A DNA stretch of 64,000 bases. Source: an uncultured Muribaculaceae bacterium (GTDB lineage: Bacteria > Bacteroidota > Bacteroidia > Bacteroidales > Muribaculaceae). The DNA lies in the NCBI GenBank assembly GCA_910587235.1, contig CAJUKD010000002.1, positions 98,743 through 162,742 on the forward strand, in the 5' to 3' direction. This document shows, in pieces, positions 61,581 to 64,000 of this stretch (positions are counted from its first letter, which is position 1; the number at the start of each line of letters is the position of its first letter). A program made the translations under genes and the position numbers. Below the pieces are notes generated by a model. The model saw only the letters and a program-made list of their open reading frames with translations, was not told where the DNA came from and did no database searches.

Positions 61581-63503
61581 TTACAATCCGGCAGCAATGC
61601 GGATTTTGTCGCTTCGTCCTGATGACGCCCGGCGTATGTATATGCCTGCTTCAATATCGGACGCATTCACTTCCCGTCCGGATAAATCAAAGAAGCGAAA
61701 GGGACAGCCGACGTCCTCCCTGCCATCGTCAGCTACATTTCCAAGCCCGCTGCCGGGTTCCGACGTAAAATCGAACCCGTCGGGAATACGGGCCATCAGA
61801 GGTTCTGTCACACCGCTGCCGCGTATTCCGCTGTAATGTCCGTTGCCACGCACGCTTGCAGCTATATTCACGCCATAGCGGAAATCGGCAACCCCGTTTA
61901 TATTTATATCATGCAGTTCAAGGTTCTCAACCCGCTTTCCGGATCCGGCCTCTATGCTCACGGCGTCGAAACGCGAGTCATAGATATCGATTCGGCGTAT
62001 GTCGATATTACGCAGGTCATAAGCCCATCCTGCCCGCAGTTCCAGCGAAGCGTCGGAACCGCCCCAGAAGCCGCCATGCTCTCCGGGCATGCCCGATTTT
62101 GTTCCGCAACGGCGTATTGTTATATCACTCAGCTCAAACCGTCCGTCAGCAGCGAAACCGGTACCGTCGAAATCGCATGTAAGGCGCACACCGGCTTCCA
62201 TGGCATCGTAGATAGCCAGATGGTGTGCACGCCCGTTCTTTCCGCCAAAGAAACCGAGCGACGATGCCCGCCAGTTGTTCTCTGCCGTGTTGTAGGCGTA
62301 CTCGTTAGCGGTGGCGTATGCTCCCGTACTCCACGAAGCCATATCGTCGTCGCCGTTGTTGCGGAACGAACAGTGACTGACGACGCATCCTGTGGAGTTG
62401 TTGGCAAGATTGATGCCGTCGGCATAATTATTACGGAAACGGCAATGTTCAACCGTCAGGTTGCGCGCACCTGTAATCCAGGCGCCGCATTCGAAATGGT
62501 CGATCCTGACATCGGTCACTCGCGAAGCTTCGCCCCAGGAGCCGTTAAGCCCCTTGCCGACCTGAAACGACGGATTATTGCGGTAATAGCGCTTGTTATT
62601 GGCCGTATTGATACTCATACCTCTGAGTTCAACACCGCTTGACGATGTGTGGAATCCGCGAGCCGCATAGGTCGACCGATCATCACTCGATGCCGAAAAA
62701 TATACTGTCGTATGCCACATGCCGGCACCTATGATGCGTGTGTTGTCGGCTTTGATATTTATAGGTCTGGCCGTACTGTAGCGACCGGCAGGCAAAAAAA
62801 TGGTTTTTCCGGGATTGGACGCTATAAAAAGCGACAGGTCGGTCGACGAATCATAGAGCACCTTATCGGCAACCTCGAGTTCATCGAATGTGAGAGCGGC
62901 ACCGACAGGCTCCAGCTCGACAAAATCGACCACAAGGTCGCCGACACAGTCGCCGGCGCAGACAAGACGCATCTCCCCTCCAGAGGGTATATCCTCATCG
63001 AGAAGAACATACACCTCATCGAAACGCATTCGTGCAAACTTGTCGGCAGTCGCTTCATTGTCAGGATATTTCTCCGGAATATTTTCTATCGCAGTATACT
63101 GCCACGCCCAGTATGAGTCAAGCGCTATGTCGGTTACATGATGCCCGTCGACCTCAAGGGCAAGGACAGCCTTCGTGCCTTTTCCATCGGCTCCGTCCGG
63201 AATACAAAAACGCAGTGTCAGCCCGCGTCCGGGCCGGTCGACAGTCCAGGCAACATAGTCCCCGGCCTCACGGAGTGCTGTAGCCGTAAGATTCGACGCC
63301 TCGGCCTGAATGGGTTTCTGGCTGAAAGGCTGCGGCGGAAGAAGAAATTCACCTGATGTGGCACAAAAACCGGGTTCTGCCTCATATCTCTGCCAGGGAC
63401 GGTCGTAGTAACCACGTCGGATGGCATCGTCGGCAAAGTCAAAAACCTGAGCCGAAGCGGAGAATGCCGCCGAGAGCATAAATAAAAAAAGTATTTTTTT
63501 CAT
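61581..63503 (-). CDS. GH87-like alpha-1,3-glucanase (mycodextranase/mutanase type)
   Basis: A 640-residue secreted enzyme (signal MKKILFLFMLSAAFSASA). Residues 35-210 contain a carbohydrate-binding-like beta-sandwich (YEAEPGF...ALEVDGHHVTDIALDSYW), followed by a right-handed parallel beta-helix. The segment FRNNYADGINLANNSTGC ... FRNNGDDDMASWS carries Asp362, Asp385 and Asp386; the spacing of 23 and 24 residues equals that of the three catalytic Asp residues described for Paenibacillus GH87 alpha-1,3-glucanase. The C-terminus (FRFFDLSGREVNASDIEAGIYIRR) looks like a type IX sorting domain. A pectate-lyase-like helix of another family cannot be fully excluded. Confidence 0.75.
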   Translation of the reverse strand: MKKILFLFMLSAAFSASAQVFDFADDAIRRGYYDRPWQRYEAEPGFCATSGEFLLPPQPFSQKPIQAEASNLTATALREAGDYVAWTVDRPGRGLTLRFCIPDGADGKGTKAVLALEVDGHHVTDIALDSYWAWQYTAIENIPEKYPDNEATADKFARMRFDEVYVLLDEDIPSGGEMRLVCAGDCVGDLVVDFVELEPVGAALTFDELEVADKVLYDSSTDLSLFIASNPGKTIFLPAGRYSTARPINIKADNTRIIGAGMWHTTVYFSASSDDRSTYAARGFHTSSSGVELRGMSINTANNKRYYRNNPSFQVGKGLNGSWGEASRVTDVRIDHFECGAWITGARNLTVEHCRFRNNYADGINLANNSTGCVVSHCSFRNNGDDDMASWSTGAYATANEYAYNTAENNWRASSLGFFGGKNGRAHHLAIYDAMEAGVRLTCDFDGTGFAADGRFELSDITIRRCGTKSGMPGEHGGFWGGSDASLELRAGWAYDLRNIDIRRIDIYDSRFDAVSIEAGSGKRVENLELHDININGVADFRYGVNIAASVRGNGHYSGIRGSGVTEPLMARIPDGFDFTSEPGSGLGNVADDGREDVGCPFRFFDLSGREVNASDIEAGIYIRRASSGRSDKIRIAAGL

Positions 63504-63529
63504 GGAATATCAGTTTGATTTGGTTTCCG

Positions 63530-63537
63530 CAAATTTA
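63530..63537 (-). promoter_or_regulatory. Candidate -7 element for the GH87 gene
   Basis: TAAATTTG on the minus strand (63537-63530), 26 nt before the ATG at 63503. No good -33 match. Confidence 0.5.
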
Positions 63538-63830
63538 AGGTTTTTGCTTATGCAGATATGTAATGTCACAGCTGCCATACAGCCTAATATAAAATCATGG
63601 CTACACATTTCAGCTATAAATCAGAAGCTTACACGACTCTTATCGATGAAAAATATAAAGGCTGAACCGCGCGCATCCGTTCCCGTAGCCCAAAAACATG
63701 CTTTTAAACACACTTTCATCCTTATTAAATTTCATTATGTTTTTCAGGCATCATGACAGTGCAACTGTCTGAGATCAGGCATATTCAGACAAAAAACTAT
63801 TTTTATAAAGTATATTCGTGGAATAATATG

Positions 63831-63860
63831 TTTGAAAAGCCGACTTTAATTCTAATTTTG
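63831..63860 (+). promoter_or_regulatory. Candidate promoter reading out of the window
   Basis: TTTG (63831-63834), 18 nt, then TAATTTTG (63853-63860); spacing is one nt short of the usual range. At least 130 nt of leader would follow without a clear start codon in a coding context. Confidence 0.4.
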
Positions 63861-64000
63861 AAATGCCGAATTTAAAGGCACGCAATCAAATTACATTAAT
63901 AATAAAGACATTCACCATCCCTTAATTTTTAATTTTACAATCATGCAATGATTCGGTAAAATTTGAGGTTGTTCATCCTAGGCTAAGCCGCTAACTGAGC

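Larger units (their letters stand above)
63504..64000. other. AT-rich right-edge region without a confident gene
   Basis: The 497 nt upstream of the GH87 gene carry a -7 box for it on the minus strand and a candidate promoter reading rightward at 63831-63860. The frame at 63502-63756 has no recognisable protein features. The rest is AT-rich and may be the long leader of a gene beyond the window. Confidence 0.5.

Noticed and set aside
63502..63756. 84-codon frame at the right edge
   Set aside because: It starts in the GH87 start region on the other strand, contains the GH87 promoter box, and has no recognisable features.

Overview
The window is a compact stretch of a Bacteroidales chromosome, most likely Muribaculaceae or a close relative. 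The evidence is the Bacteroidetes promoter signature (TTTG, 19-21 nt, TAnnTTTG) seen repeatedly between genes, and lineage-typical families such as DUF4923, Porin_10, PCMD-domain lipoproteins, prokaryotic HU/SPOR proteins, a SusR-like regulator and a CfxA-like beta-lactamase. The family-level assignment is inference. I see no rRNA, tRNA, CRISPR array, insertion sequence or phage gene.

Layout. 1-4.2 kb (minus): the start of a DksA/TraR zinc-finger gene, a type 2 ileS and rpsP. 4.5-7.5 kb (plus): hpt, adk and an acyl-CoA synthetase. 7.6-10.5 kb: a secreted M16 metalloprotease with a strong terminator. 10.5-14.4 kb: a composite non-coding repeat, then minus-strand genes for a FadL/OmpP1-like barrel, a Trp/Gly-rich secreted protein and an HdeD-like membrane protein. 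14.5-22.1 kb (plus): mutS2, a split chromate transporter pair, folC, ferritin, a YihY/BrkB membrane protein and ridA. 22.1-23.6 kb (minus): a cysteine-less TlpA-like protein and a GldB-like lipoprotein. 23.8-33.4 kb (plus): a multidomain GH5 enzyme, a putative porin, a solute-binding protein, a large secreted adhesin-like protein and a HEAT-like protein.

33.4-47.3 kb mixes envelope genes (DMT exporter, two OmpA proteins, a class A beta-lactamase, a VanZ/degenerate LytM pair, a TlpA thioredoxin) with housekeeping genes (rplY, pth, an S4 protein, kdsC, a DUF2520 protein, a nitroreductase) and a GT2 glycosyltransferase. 47.3-49.4 kb encodes a membrane sugar-nucleotide dehydratase of the CapD/WbpM type with DUF4923 behind it. 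49.8-53 kb is an operon of two paralogous outer-membrane proteins and a PCMD lipoprotein. 53-56.7 kb is an alpha/beta hydrolase, a membrane-anchored Mur ligase and a D-Ala-D-Ala ligase, convergent with a K+-channel-like gene with an unusual filter. 57.7-63.5 kb (minus) holds a GH97 alpha-glucosidase, a SusR-like membrane regulator and a GH87-like alpha-1,3-glucanase, which together look like a small alpha-glucan utilisation locus; a candidate promoter at the right edge points out of the window.

The observations I rate highest are the GH97/SusR-like/GH87 locus, the swapped HIGH motif (GIHH) in IleRS, the CfxA-like beta-lactamase with Arg in the KTG box, the hydrolase/Mur ligase/Ddl triad, the OMP-OMP-PCMD operon, and a palindromic repeat present at 10.6 and 37.7 kb in opposite orientation.
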